A DNA stretch of 64,000 bases, taken from positions 41,347,131 to 41,411,130 of the forward strand of contig NC_065548.1 of NCBI RefSeq assembly GCF_022605725.1, read 5' to 3'. The notes beneath the pieces were generated by a model. That model made no database searches. It was not told the DNA's origin and saw only the letters and a list, made by a program, of their open reading frames with translations. The position numbers and the translations under genes are program-made. Source of the stretch: Anthonomus grandis grandis (Eukaryota > Arthropoda > Insecta > Coleoptera > Curculionidae). Positions 1 through 10,199 of this stretch are shown in pieces. Position 1 is the first letter of the stretch. Each line of letters starts with the position of its first letter.

Positions 1-99
1 TAAATAAATCTATTTTTTTGCTCTGTTGTTTCAAGATAATTAATCAGCTTATCCACATTATAAATGTCTGCTTGAAAAAAAAAAATTCAAAATTATGGA

Positions 100-1120
100 A
101 ACAGGCTAATGTCATTCCTTTTTTTGCCTGATTTTTGCAAGGTTTTTGATTTGGTAAATCACAAAATTCTTTTAGCATTACTACATTATTTAGGCTTTTG
201 CGAGTCGGCCGTTCCTTTAATATGTTCTTATCTGTCTGACCGGAAACAAAGGGCAACATTAAATGGCAAAATTTCGAAAGCCCTGGATGTGATTATTGGC
301 GTTCCCCAAGGTAGTATTCTTGGCCCATTGCTCTATATACTTTATACATCCAGATTACAAAAATAATGTAAATTCTATAACTACGCTGATGACACTTAAA
401 TTTATTTATCGTTTAAACATACTGATGTTGCTCAATCTAATCAAAAAATTAATACTGATCTTAGCAACTGGCGGAAATTCAAAGGCTACATTTGAAAATT
501 AACTTTGCTAAATCAACAGCTATTCTTTTCTGCAGCGATAGCCACAGAGCTGCCTCCTTAAGTAATTTAAAAACTCAACTTAATAATTATGAAATTATTT
601 CTAAAAACAGTGCCAAGAATCTTGGTCTGGTAATTGATCATAAATTAACATTTAAAGAGAAAAAATTGAAATTGAAAGAAACAACAAATTAAAAACTAGA
701 TATTCTGCTTTAAGATCTATTTTTTCCCAGAGATACTTTTTAAGTGCCAACATTAAAAAAATGCTTTGCGATACCCTTGTATTATCACCAACAAACTTCT
801 GCGATCGTCTATGGGCCCTGTCTTCATTATTATGTTTCATGTAGAACACAGCAACTCCAAAATTCTTGCCTTAGGCTTATATTTGGCATAACAAGAAGAG
901 AGCATATATCTCATAAGCTAAAGGATGCAGCATGGCTAAAGATGGAAAATCGACGATTGCGGCATTCTGTTGGTGACCTATCGAATAGATGTACACAATT
1001 TAAACATCAGGAGATAAATAAATTTAAAATATTAGACTTTTCGATAGCCGAAAACGCATTTAAAGCTCTTCCTATCCCATTTATTTTTTTGGTATATGTT
1101 CCTGTTTATTTTTTTTGATA
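100..1120 (+). pseudogene. LINE reverse transcriptase remnant (non-LTR retrotransposon)
   Basis: Broken reverse transcriptase of a non-LTR retrotransposon. Several short frames on one strand join in the order expected for the enzyme. A palm segment near 120-360 holds FDLVNHKILL (motif A region) and GVPQGSILGPLLYILY (motif B). The YADD region near 380-400 is degraded: the bases for a tyrosine-alanine-aspartate-aspartate core are visible but out of frame. The segment NLGLVIDHKLTFKEK lies near 620-665 and the thumb/C-terminal piece LQNSCLRLIFGITRREH near 855-905. At least three frame changes separate the pieces, so it cannot make protein. The C-terminal piece resembles the better-kept copy at 3095-3925, suggesting one clade (R1/Jockey/I-like; exact clade not decided). 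No 5' part (endonuclease, gag) is seen; the copy is 5'-truncated or starts outside the window. A noncoding tail runs to a short (ATT)n tract near 1380. Confidence 0.85.
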
Positions 1121-1379
1121 CGATTTTTAATTCTAAGGCCTCAACAGAATTTGAGGGAATTTCTTGAAAGTCACCCCTGAAAGTCTGAATATAATGGCCT
1201 ATTGGTCACTCACTTCTATTATTACTATGTATGTAGGTATAAATTATTACTATGTGTGTATAAAATTATATTGTTAAGGGTAACTTATAATATTCTTATT
1301 TTTCTTATTTACATTAAAATAACATAGTGTTGTTTACTGTCTGTATACCTCTGTTTGTAGTTTTTGGTTTTTGAGTGAC

Positions 1380-1412
1380 TATTATTATTATTATTAAATT
1401 ATTGTTATTATT
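1380..1412 (+). repeat. (ATT)n tract at LINE 3' end
   Basis: Short, interrupted ATT repeat at the end of the noncoding tail that follows the LINE remnant. Its position fits the simple-repeat tail of some LINE clades, as also seen at 30033. Confidence 0.6.
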
Positions 1413-1419
1413 AAAATAA

Positions 1420-2050
1420 AACTGCAAAGACACCTTAATTTAATCCACTGGATGGATCGCTGGATATTAGAAGTTAACTCCAGGAAGACCCAGTTAGTGT
1501 TATTTTCCAAAAGGAAAAAAGCACCGGCTGACCATCTGAAATCTCGATTGGTTCGTCCAGCCCCGCTATTTAGATAGTATCTTCGACCAGAAGCTAAACT
1601 GTAAAAAAATGTCAGCTTTTATCACTTCACACCCTCCTCCACTCCAAAAACAAATTGTCACACAGGACCAAGATTCGGATCTACCGAACCTACATCCGCC
1701 CAATTATCACCTAGGCCTCCCCTACATGGGTAGACATCTAGCGCCATCATATGCAGAGGCTTCAAGTAGTGGAAAATAAAGCTTTCCGGATCATGTCACG
1801 CGCACCATGGTACGTGCGCAACACTACCATCCTGCGAGATCTCCAAGCTTCGCTCTTGGCAGATCACCTACTGAAGTTAAAAGATAAGTGACTGGCCACT
1901 GCTTTGGCCATCTCTTACTTCACCCAAGCCCCCCAATGCTCCTGATCCTCTCCCTGGCGACACACTGAGACAGGACTAATCCCTGCCGCGATTAGCCTAC
2001 CACCTCCGCCCAGGTCAGCAAACCTCTCTCTTCAGCGGTTTACGAGCTAC
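1420..2050 (+). pseudogene. Jockey-like LINE RT C-terminal remnant
   Basis: Second, unrelated-looking LINE fragment, less AT-rich than its neighbours. In shifting frames it reads as the end of a Jockey-group RT: a W..EVNSRKTQLVLFSKRKK stretch near 1465-1520 (after the YADD box in intact elements), then near 1670-1900 a thumb-domain stretch with IYRTYIRP, a WVDI piece, an EN(K/R)AFRIMSRAPWYVRN piece and a DLQASLLADHL piece. Stops and indels interrupt it (for example around 1575 and 1890), so it is a dead copy. Amino-acid order fits the family and the strand is clear; the clade assignment is inference from these motifs. Confidence 0.7.
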
Positions 2051-2059
2051 CAAATCGCA

Positions 2060-3090
2060 GCAGCTATCGTACTTACTAGTATTTGTGTATTCTTGTATAT
2101 ATTTATTGACTATTAGTTAAGCCTGCCTTAGCTTTTAAGACCTATTTTTTGAATAGAATTTTAGAGCATACATTTTGTTTAATATAAAGAAAAAAAAATA
2201 GAAAATAATTAATACTAAATACACAATCCCATATACTTTAATATTTGAAATATACTTTGCGTAAAAAAATAATAATTAATTATAATCTTCCGATTTGATG
2301 GAACACTCTTCATCTCTCACAAGGTATAAAAAATATTTCCCGGAAATTCTTAAAAATAGTAAAAACTTTAAATATTAAATTTTTTAACAAGCAGTTTTTC
2401 TCTGTACTCTAAGTGTTTATTAGAAGTGAAAGTAATTTTAGTAGTAGAAGTTCTCTGTACCCTTAAATATAAGTCTTTAGGTGAATAAATGAGAAATATT
2501 ATGCAATTGAAGTAGTGCAGTGTAAAAACGGATAATTTTACGATATTAATATTAAAGGGATGTATAGAAGTAACATTTAAGTGTGTTTAAATGTAACTTT
2601 TGCTATTCCTGGAATAAAAATTCAACCTATGGTTGTGATCCTTCCAAATAAAAGTAGAAACAGTTACGTAATTTCACGTTTTTTATATATTATTTTATAT
2701 TATTTTTGTTTTTTTTTATATAGTAGGAAAACCTATCGAAGTGTCGGTGGATATTCGTCTTATATTACTGGAGGTTGTAGCCCTCGAGAAAAATTCGAGA
2801 TTAATTAAAAATTTGACGATTGTTGAAGTGTTTGGATAATTTTCCGTTAAAGGATAAATATATGTAATACTTGCGATAAGTCATTTATTTTTATTTTTTT
2901 TATGGCATTGGGTCTTGTACTCACAACACTTGGGCGTGGGCTTTGGCTAGGTTATATTATTCAAGCGTTAATTATTTGAAATTCTCTGTGGCTGAAGAAA
3001 TATCCATATGAATTTGTCTAAATAGGAACCTCATCTAACATACAATTTTAATAGTGGATTAAAATTTTCTGTTAGTATTTTGCTTGTGCT
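2060..3090. other. No gene recognised; AT-rich spacer
   Basis: AT-rich sequence with homopolymer runs. The one open frame (2581-2808 on +) has no recognisable motif and looks like chance. The last ~170 bases before 3095 are probably the 3' untranslated tail of the minus-strand LINE that follows. Nothing else supportable seen. Confidence 0.5.
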
Positions 3091-3094
3091 ATGC

Positions 3095-3925
3095 TTATGC
3101 TAATTTATTACTGTTATATACAAAGCTTCGTTTAAATAAGGCTGTCCGATGACGAGGAATAGTAAATGAACTTGAAATACGTAAAACTCGTGAATGTACG
3201 AAAGTTTTTAAAACAAATTCATCTTTTAATGAATAAAAAGCATTGGGGCATGTCATTAATTTGTAAAGAAAGTTACCCACATGAAGAGCTCTACGATCTT
3301 CCATCCTTAACCATCCCAACTCCTCAATTTTAGCACTAATACGATCATACTTTCTTAAGCCAAATATAAGTCTAGCGCAAGTATTTTGAACTTTCTGAAT
3401 TCTAGACTTTGTGTTGATATCCAAGCATGGTCCATAGATAAAATCGCAGTAATTAAAATTTGACAACACTAGTGATTCACATAGATTCTTTCGAAGTTGT
3501 TGGCTTAAGATATGTCTGCTGGAATATAAAAGTTTTATTAAAAGGTAGGCCTTTTGTGTAATCTTAGAAACATGCATTTTAAATCTTATATCAGTGTCCA
3601 CCCACATACCCAAATTCCTTGCAGTTTTAACAACAGGAATTACTATATCATTAATATTTACATTTAAATGCTCTCTAATAAAATCAATTCTTGTTTTAGG
3701 GCCAAATATTAGTAATAAAGATTTTGAGGCATTCAATTTTAAATTATCTTGTGCTGAGAGTTCACTTACAATTTTTAGATCTTCATTAGTTAATGTATTT
3801 GCCAATAAAACATCAGCAGAATTAAAATTAAAATAAAGTTGCCTATCGTCAGCATAGGCTTGGCGTTTACAATGTTTTATGAAAACATGATGAAAAAATG
3901 TAAGATAAATTTTTGAAGAGACCAA
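3095..3925 (-). pseudogene. LINE RT C-terminal half, uninterrupted 276 codons
   Basis: Longest clean LINE frame in the window. It begins inside the RT palm: residues about 22-27 read QAYADD, the catalytic motif C. Then come NLKLNASKSLLL (motif D/E region), NLGMWVDTDIRFKMH and a thumb/C-terminal domain with SNFNYCDFIYGPCLD and VQNTCARLIFGLRKYDRIS. The natural stop ends in NSNKLA. The gag, endonuclease and first RT motifs are absent because the copy is cut at about 3895-3925, exactly where the Penelope inverted repeat starts. The first ATG is therefore internal and not a real start. Clade: R1/Jockey/I-like, same broad group as 100-1120. No frameshift in 276 codons suggests fairly recent insertion compared with neighbours. 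Confidence 0.85.
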
Positions 3926-4460
3926 TCTGGCAAACTCTTGTGCAAAGTTTCAAAAAATGTTAATAAGCGAATCTTGAATTATTCAATTAAATGTAATTGC
4001 AAAATTTTCAGTTCACATAAAACCAAACGGGCACCAGTAAAATGAATATTGTCAGTGACGTGAGTCAATAAATCAGTGAAATTCGATATTTGAAAACAAG
4101 TATAAATTATTCAATCGACGAAAAAATAGCTATAATTAAGTGGCATTATGCGGGAAACAATAAAATTAATTAATTAAGTAATGTTAGCGTGTCTTACTTT
4201 GAATGTATGGTTATGAGATTGATAAAACGAAAAAAAAACATTTCTTGCATTCGGCTGTCCGTCAGATTTGACAAATTGAAAGAAGTCGTCCATATTCTCA
4301 AAGAGACCCTGATATAAATATTTCAAAGGAGAACAATACAAAGTGTCGGTCTTAAAAATTCTTTAATTTGTTAGAATGGTGACACGTGTTTCGCTCCTAA
4401 GAGCATCATCAGACCTAAAAAATGAAGTAAACAAAACCAAATAATATTACAAAAAAGACC
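3895..4460 (-). repeat. Penelope terminal repeat, left arm of inverted pair
   Basis: Two blocks here recur in reverse complement at 6970-7320. Block one (about 3895-4020) shares gagaccaatctggcaaac and neighbours with 7185-7315. Block two (about 4320-4460) carries the hammerhead motif and matches about 6975-7120 almost base for base. Between the blocks the two arms differ. PLEs are known for LTR-like repeats (pLTRs) in direct or inverted order; this copy has the inverted order. The PLE open frames lie between the arms on the minus strand, which fits this arm being downstream of the PLE gene. Confidence 0.75.
4378..4415 (-). ncRNA. Hammerhead ribozyme motif in Penelope pLTR
   Basis: Read on the minus strand from 4415: GGT (stem I), CTGATGA (core), one T, then a 4-bp stem II (GCTC/GAGC) with a TTAG loop, GAAA (core), a 2-bp stem III (AC/GT) closed by ACGT, the cleavage-site C, and ACC closing stem I. 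Very short stem III and GTC cleavage triplet are what is described for minimal type I hammerheads of Penelope-like elements. The single T between core and stem II departs from the strict consensus and may form a wobble or a bulge. It lies 3' of the PLE gene at 4840-5816, on the same strand, supporting function as a terminal self-cleaving RNA. Confidence 0.8.
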
Positions 4461-4628
4461 TTAAAGTAAAACAAAAAGTATACCTCAAGAAGGTTAAAAA
4501 CACGCCCGACTGGGTCAAATATAAATACACACTGAACGGTAAAATATAAGTTTAAAAAACTGACGTCAGAAATATATAAAAAACAATAACATAGAACTTA
4601 AATACAAGAAAATAATAAAAAAGTAAAA

Positions 4629-4711
4629 ATGAACTATCGAGATTTGAACCTACAACCTTGCAGCAAGACTGTTACTGTTTGCTGCGTTGACCGCTAGGCC
4701 ACAACGTTCAT
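4629..4711 (-). other. tRNA-like module (A and B box) in PLE 3' region
   Basis: On the minus strand TGGCCTAGCGG (4701-4691) matches the RNA polymerase III A-box pattern, and GGTTCAAATCT (4650-4640) matches the B box. The ends pair (ATGAAC with GTTCAT) like an acceptor stem, and a D-arm of GGCC/GGTC can form. The middle forms a 7-bp stem (GCAGCAA/TTGCTGC) with a 12-nt loop, unlike a normal anticodon arm, so this is not a standard tRNA gene. It could be a SINE head inserted in the PLE tail. A related module lies in the same place in another PLE (33477-33548), which favours it being part of the PLE. Confidence 0.5.
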
Positions 4712-4839
4712 GCGATAGCTTGGAAAGAAAGGAAGGGACTACAAGATGTTATTAAAAATGAGTCACGGCTCAAAATTGAAAACGTCGTTAACGCAAGTTA
4801 AAACTGGACTCTTCCTCGCTCTTGTAATCTCTAGCTTCT

Positions 4840-5820
4840 CTAGAAGATCCACTTTTTGCCCTTCTGGCAGTCATAAATCACTGCCACATTATTAGGGTAG
4901 GAAAAATTATGACCTGTTGACAATAAATGATTGGCAAACGCTGACTTGGTCTCGACAATATCGGTGGCTTTAAACTTGTTCACTAGACCTAGATGTTCTT
5001 GTACCCTTGTTGAAATTTTTCTCCCGGACTGTCCCACATAAATCGTAGGGCAATCGGCACAATGCAAACTATAAACTTCCGATTTCGAAAGCGGATCTGG
5101 CTTATCCATTGGTTTAACCAGATTTCGCTTTACGGAATTAGAAGTCTTAAAAGCGATTGAGATGTTAAAAGTTTGAAAGAATTTCGCCACCCACTGGGAA
5201 ATACCTCCAAAGTAAATTAAACATCTAAAATTTTTATTATTACGTTCCCTTTCCTCCTGGTGTACAATGTGGTACGAAAGTTTGTACTTAATAAAAAACT
5301 TAAAATATAGTTTTTTGAAACTTGATAGAGGGAAGTTATTGTTGATTGCAATAGATTGTATTATATTGTACTCTTTTTTAAAGGCTACATTGGAGAGAGG
5401 TAAATTAAATAATCTATAGAAGAATGAGTTAAGAGCAGCAAACTTGTGTTGGCCAGGAGAAAGGGAATTAAATTGAATTATATTATCCGTAGCGGATGGT
5501 TTTCTGTACACTTCAAGAGTTATTCCATTGTTGTACCTAGTCAGAAGTAAATCCAAAAATGGTAAAGTCTTATTAACTTTTCCAAAGTAAAAATTATGTT
5601 ACTATAAAGAGAATTTACGAAATTCAAAAATACCGCCAAATCATCGTCGTTTCCTCTCCAGACTAGAAAAATGTCATCGACATACCTTTTGTATGTAATT
5701 GTAAATTTAAAAAACTTACTAACCATAATTTGATTTTCTAAATGGCTCATAAATACTTCGCTTAAGAAAGGTGAAAGGCATGAGCCGTAGCCGATTGGTA
5801 GTTCTAGCCTGGACACTTAT
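4840..5820 (-). pseudogene. Penelope-like element: RT and GIY-YIG endonuclease, 3' half
   Basis: Minus-strand PLE polyprotein in two overlapping frames joined by one frameshift near 5541-5570. The upstream piece (5816-5541) holds the end of RT motif B (GSCLSPFLSEVFMSHLE) and motif C (TYKRYVDDIFLVWRG). The downstream piece (5556-4840) holds the RT thumb and linker (YFGGISQWVAKFF, FKTSNSVKRNLV) and then the GIY-YIG nuclease: SLHCADCPTIYVGQSGRKI, RVQEH, then FANHLLSTGHNF. This order, RT then C-terminal GIY-YIG, is diagnostic of canonical Penelope-like elements. The 5' part of the RT is missing: similarity ends at about 5812. The hammerhead and tRNA-like module lie downstream. It would nick DNA and copy its RNA if intact; here it is dead. 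Confidence 0.9.
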
Positions 5821-6970
5821 CCCCGCTTCCATCGATGCCTCACAACAGAAGCCGAAATCATGCGAGGCGACGACCGCATCGCGATAGCGAAAATTCCGCG
5901 CTGGGGCACATATTTTGCGCACATTTTTCGAAATAATATTTTACTGCAGTTATTATTGTAGCTTATAGTAAGATTACGGATTTAAACTACCAAACTATTT
6001 TGATACTCGCGTTTTAAAAAGAATAAAAATTCGGTATTTAAATTAGGTGGGTAAATTAACAATTTTATTTTTAACTTACATTTTACAATCTTAATTTTAT
6101 TTAGAATAATGACTACCTGTTACTGTATTCCTATTTAAGCTCAGAAAAAATTAAAATGGATTTTAAATTTTTTTTTGGTTTTTTTAAATTATCTTCGGAA
6201 TCATTACAATTTTAGATTTTTTAAATAAGCAACAAAAATTTGGCGTAGGTACCTACCTAATTTTGTTTTCGGCATTAACATTTTTACGAAAAAGTAATAC
6301 AGCAATGCAAAACTTTCCCATAGCAACCAAGATAACCCACAAAAGTGTCAAGAATAAGTTTTTGAAAATTTGTTTTTTTTTTCAATAATCTTCAAAACCA
6401 CATAAAATATAATATATATTTTTTTATATGGCATATTCTGTTACAAGTAAATAATGTGCAACTTTGCGGTAAATTATCCATTTTCGTATTTTGAGGGTAG
6501 ACGAATTTGAAACACCGTTTATGTATATTTTTCCAATAAAATAAATAATAACAAATATTTAAAACATTTATCATATACCTAAAAGTACGTGATAATAAAA
6601 AAAATATATTATCTTGTAAAATGTAAAATATTAGGTCCCGCGGTATCTCCACTTAGTCGTTTCACTGTACGGCGTGCGCCACCAAATCTCGGCTTCAATT
6701 TTGACGCCACGAAACCAGTGTCACGGCTAGAATTCTCGATCGGCTATGCATGATCCCATAGCGAGTCCTGCTGATTGCTTAAAAAAATTTCCATTAAATT
6801 AAAAAAAGTTTTATTCCAAAACTAGGGATAAGAGACATACGAGGTTGTCTATAACTAACTTAGGGAGGTTGGTGGAGTTAAGCAATTCTTACATCTTACG
6901 TCTTTCTTACGTGTAACAACACTCAGAATGTGTAACTAACGTTACAAATTCTGAGTGTTGTTAGACGTTA
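5820..6970. other. No gene recognised; spacer inside the Penelope inverted repeat
   Basis: AT-rich sequence with two CpG-containing patches (about 5815-5930 and 6630-6760). No RT similarity seen, although this is where the missing 5' half of the PLE would lie, so it is either an insertion or strongly diverged. The open frame at 6392-6652 (minus) has no recognisable motif. Confidence 0.5.
6914..6963. repeat. 16-bp-arm perfect hairpin
   Basis: Arms 6914-6929 and 6948-6963 are exact reverse complements (taacaacactcagaat and its complement) with an 18-nt spacer. Shorter GTAAC/GTTAC complements lie in and around it. It sits just upstream of the right Penelope repeat. It could be a small foldback element or a terminator-like structure; function unknown. 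Confidence 0.75.
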
Positions 6971-7320
6971 CACATTTGTTTTACTTTAAGGTATTTTTGT
7001 AATATTATTTGGTTTTGTTTACATTATTTTTTAGGTCTGATGATGCTCTTAGGAGCGAAACACGTGTCACCATTCTAACAAATTAAAGAATTTTTGAGAC
7101 CGAGACTTTGTGTTGTTCTCCTTTGATTTAGATTTGACAAAGCCTTATAACAAATTGTTTGCTGGTGGCTGGTGTATGGTTTTACCTGAACTGAAAATTT
7201 GGTAAATTCGCAATTAAAATTAATTGAATAATTCAAGATTCGCTTCTTAACATTTTTTTGAAACTTTGCATGAGGGTTTGCCAGATTGGTCTCTTCAAAA
7301 TTTTTTCTGTAAAATGTACA
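6970..7320 (+). repeat. Penelope terminal repeat, right arm of inverted pair
   Basis: Reverse complement of the left arm at 3895-4460: first the block containing the hammerhead (about 6975-7120), then the block containing gccagattggtctcttc (about 7185-7315). Arm lengths differ (about 350 versus 560 bases) because the stretch between the two blocks is not shared. No PLE gene lies upstream on the plus strand, so this is a solo inverted pLTR. The frame at 7075-7389 (minus) overlaps the repeat and shows no known motif. Confidence 0.75.
7034..7071 (+). ncRNA. Hammerhead ribozyme motif, plus-strand copy
   Basis: Same parts as the minus copy with no change in the core: GGT 7034-7036, CTGATGA 7037-7043, T 7044, stem II GCTC 7045-7048 and GAGC 7053-7056 with loop TTAG, GAAA 7057-7060, stem III A-C with G-T (7060-7061/7066-7067), cleavage after C7068, ACC 7069-7071. 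Stem I could extend by TTA (7031-7033) with TAA (7076-7078) across an internal loop. All invariant hammerhead core bases are present, so self-cleavage is plausible but untested. Confidence 0.8.
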
Positions 7321-7734
7321 GGGAAGCCAATAAATGACCCTCTTAAAATTTACATGGGTTTTTCTATGTTTCGCTCGACGACGCACCACCCGGTATAGTG
7401 TTAACTATTGTAATATTTTTCTGATGATTAATTTACAGTTATAAATTCAATTACGTAATATAAACTAATCAAAAAAACTTGAAGATGTGTTATTTTTTTG
7501 AAAAAAATTTTTAGGTAAATCTGGTATAGCTATTATGTATATTAACACAAACGACGGATCTAAGTGTGTCCTTTGAGTTGAAAAAACCATATTGTATATA
7601 AGCATATAAAATTATTCTTTCAAGGAGGTAAACAGCATTATCACAAAATGTACAGATTTCATTTTTGTTAGAATTAATTTTATTTTTGTGTTGCTAAGAG
7701 GCAGTACTACATTGTGGTTATTCTATCATCGGCA

Positions 7735-8395
7735 ATATGGATAGTTAACATTTAACGATAGAGGAACGAAAGGGGTTATATTATGTTAAAGGTATGCGAC
7801 AAATCGATGTGGGTAAATGGTTTAATGCCTGTTAAAGTATCATTTTTCGACTTTATATCCAATTAAATGAATAGCCCTACCGAGAGCAGACTAAGATCAA
7901 AAAATGCTACGAAGAATTGAAGATTGGTAAGAAGAGTTAGGATGGATTCTAAAATAAACTCCGCGGTGCTCAGCCAGGACCTTTTTGATAACATCAGAAT
8001 TTGTTCTTTGGATGATCTTAAACTGATAAAATTAAGAAGGTTTACATTACTATAGACCTATAAGATGCCCTCCATTACTACAACTCATAAAGCACAACCT
8101 TTTTTGTGTAATAAAAAAAGCAACTGGAAGGATGAGTGGCGTACTATGAAGTTCACCGATGAAAGCTGATTTTGCATTTGTACTGACAGATGTACGGTTC
8201 GAGTCTGGATAAATTCAAGAGCTAATAATTGATTTTTTTCAAGAAGTGCATCCATTTGGAGGTGAAAGTATAATGGCCCTGTTTGGATTTTTTTACGGAA
8301 GTAAAACGTTGTTGTTGAGTTCCATGTTGGTGAATATAGCAGTAAAGGTAAAAGCTATGCCTATATCATGTTATTTTCTGAATCGAAATTTTGAA
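7735..8395 (+). pseudogene. Tc1/mariner-superfamily transposase remnant
   Basis: Shifting frames on + read as the N-terminal two thirds of a Tc1/Tc3-like transposase. Near 7760-7860 is a helix-turn-helix region (LTIEERKGVIL, GMRQIDVGKWFNAC). Near 7930-8030 comes a linker (RRVRMDSK-like, VLSQDLFDNIRICSLDDLK). The first catalytic Asp lies in KFTDES near 8150-8168. A VRVW-like piece lies near 8195-8210. Multiple stops and indels, no second Asp or third acidic residue visible, no TIR identified. A dead and truncated copy; family assignment rests on order and motif feel. Confidence 0.6.
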
Positions 8396-8399
8396 TTGA

Positions 8400-9830
8400 A
8401 ATTTTGAAGGAATGTTTTTTTTTTCTTTTTAATATTTTTCTATTTTTTTCTATTATTAGCGAAAAGTTCCTTAAGTTATTAAATATATATTTTAGTAGAA
8501 AAAAGTTTGATTCTTTTCTAAAAGAGATGAATGTAAATGTACGTTAAATTGTTTTTCGGGCACACTTTTTTCTTAAAGAATTTACAATATTATATCTTTT
8601 TTAAATTTTTTAAATTTTTTTTGATCAGTTTAGTTAACTTCGTAAAATATAAGGGTTTTCACAATAATAATAGAATTTTAAGAATGATAACTAGTATAAA
8701 ATGAAAGCTTTTGGATTACAGAATAACGTTATTTTTTTATTGGAAAGTCAATTCAAATATGTTTGGTTAGCTAGAAGATGGGTATAGAGAAAACCTAACA
8801 AATCTTTAGCAGAGCAAAATCTGCGAACAGCTACATGATGATGAAGCAGTTGTGGTATAGGGCTTCATGCTGATATATCTTGAACGTAAATATCTTATTG
8901 ATGAAGTTATGAGTTTACATTTACAAATACATATTCTAAAAAAAATCTAAAAGAAACTGCTCAAAAATTTTGAATTGAGATAACTTTACCAAGAGATTAT
9001 ATACAAAAACCAGAGAGAAAAAGTACAAATCTAGCGACTTTATTGCTGCCTATCACATAAGTTTGAACACCAAATTCATTGAAATGTATAGTAACTTTAA
9101 ATTTTATTTATATTAGTTGTACAAAGAAAAAATAAATTGTATTATGGTTTCTATTGTTAAACCTAAATATATTTTACTATACATATAATAAAAAAAAGAA
9201 AACGAGTTGGTATATCAGGATTGAAAAGCATCCACACAATATTTTTCCTTCAAACGGAAGCACTATTAAATTTTAACGTCCACACAATAGAAACCACTTC
9301 AGAGTCTAACGCGTTTCATCGCGAACAAAGCGTAATTACATAGAAATCGATCAGCCGGTGAAATTCTTCGCGTGATCCAAAATACAGTTTATTGCTGCAG
9401 CAAAGTTCATTTAGCGACCATGGGCCGTTATGAGGGACTTTATTTATTTCGCTTAGGAAGCGCTGTTTTTAACGGTTCAGTAAATCTTTTTAAGGTGTAT
9501 TTGGCTATTAAAGTTTTGTATTACTTTTTTAGTTATGATATTTGTCAATTACTTAAAAAAAGAGTAATTATGTTTTTATAAAAAATATACTATAAGTTAA
9601 AGAAATACAAATTAACCAATTTTTTACTACTAGAAAATACTTTCTATCGATAAGTTTTAATGGGCAAATTATCTTTAGTTGCTAAAACATCTTTGTATTC
9701 TTTTTGTACCGAAACCCTTAAAAAATCCATATCTTGTATCCAAAAGTTTTTTATCGGCAGAGCAGTTAAAAGGTAAAAAAACTTCCTTGAAACTGATAAA
9801 CGTGCCCCATTACGTCATATTCATGGTTCC
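8400..9830. other. No gene recognised; AT-rich
   Basis: No recognisable coding. The 9372-9581 (+) open frame lies in a slightly less AT-rich patch (9290-9480) but shows no motif. Nothing supportable seen. Confidence 0.5.
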
Positions 9831-9839
9831 TTCCTTTAT

Positions 9840-10191
9840 ATGGCCTAAACTATAATACTGAATCACGTTTGTTAACAGAAAGGCATTTTTGCAATCTAAA
9901 AAACTCCTGATTCAGAACCCAGCCTTACATGAATTCTTTAATAAGTTTATGATGGAATATTTAGATCATTTGGATTATTTGAACATTGCAACTATTTCAT
10001 ATGCTCTATTTTTTAAAAAAATGTATTATATTCCCTATTATTATGTTCAAAATATCTTTAGTTCTACCAACAAGCTACGTGTGGTTTTTAATGCATCTGC
10101 CAAACCTCCCGAGCATGAATTAAAGTCTAGAGTGCACGGATTTATTCAAGATATTATTCCTTTAACTAATAATATGGTGAGACTGTTATAA
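9840..10191 (+). pseudogene. BEL/Pao LTR retrotransposon RT, N-terminal fragment
   Basis: Frame 9889-10191 ends in YYIPYYYVQ, then STNKLRVVFNASAKPPEHEL. This 'Y-x-P-H/Y-x-V ... S-T-x-K-L-R-V-V-F-(N/D)-A-S' block is the start of the reverse transcriptase of BEL/Pao retrotransposons. Upstream frames (about 9840-9890) give GLNYNTESRLLTERHF-like pieces typical of the region just before the RT. The RT palm with its YVDD box is not found downstream. It may belong to the same element as the integrase at 13020-14040, with about 2.8 kb of unrecognisable sequence between; that link is inference. Confidence 0.75.
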
Positions 10192-10199
10192 GTTAGAGT

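Noticed and set aside
2581..2808. 75-codon open frame with a start codon
   Set aside because: Low-complexity hydrophobic sequence, no motif, AT-rich spacer; chance frame.
4629..4711. A functional tRNA gene
   Set aside because: A and B boxes are present, but the anticodon arm has a 7-bp stem and 12-nt loop, so it cannot be a normal tRNA.
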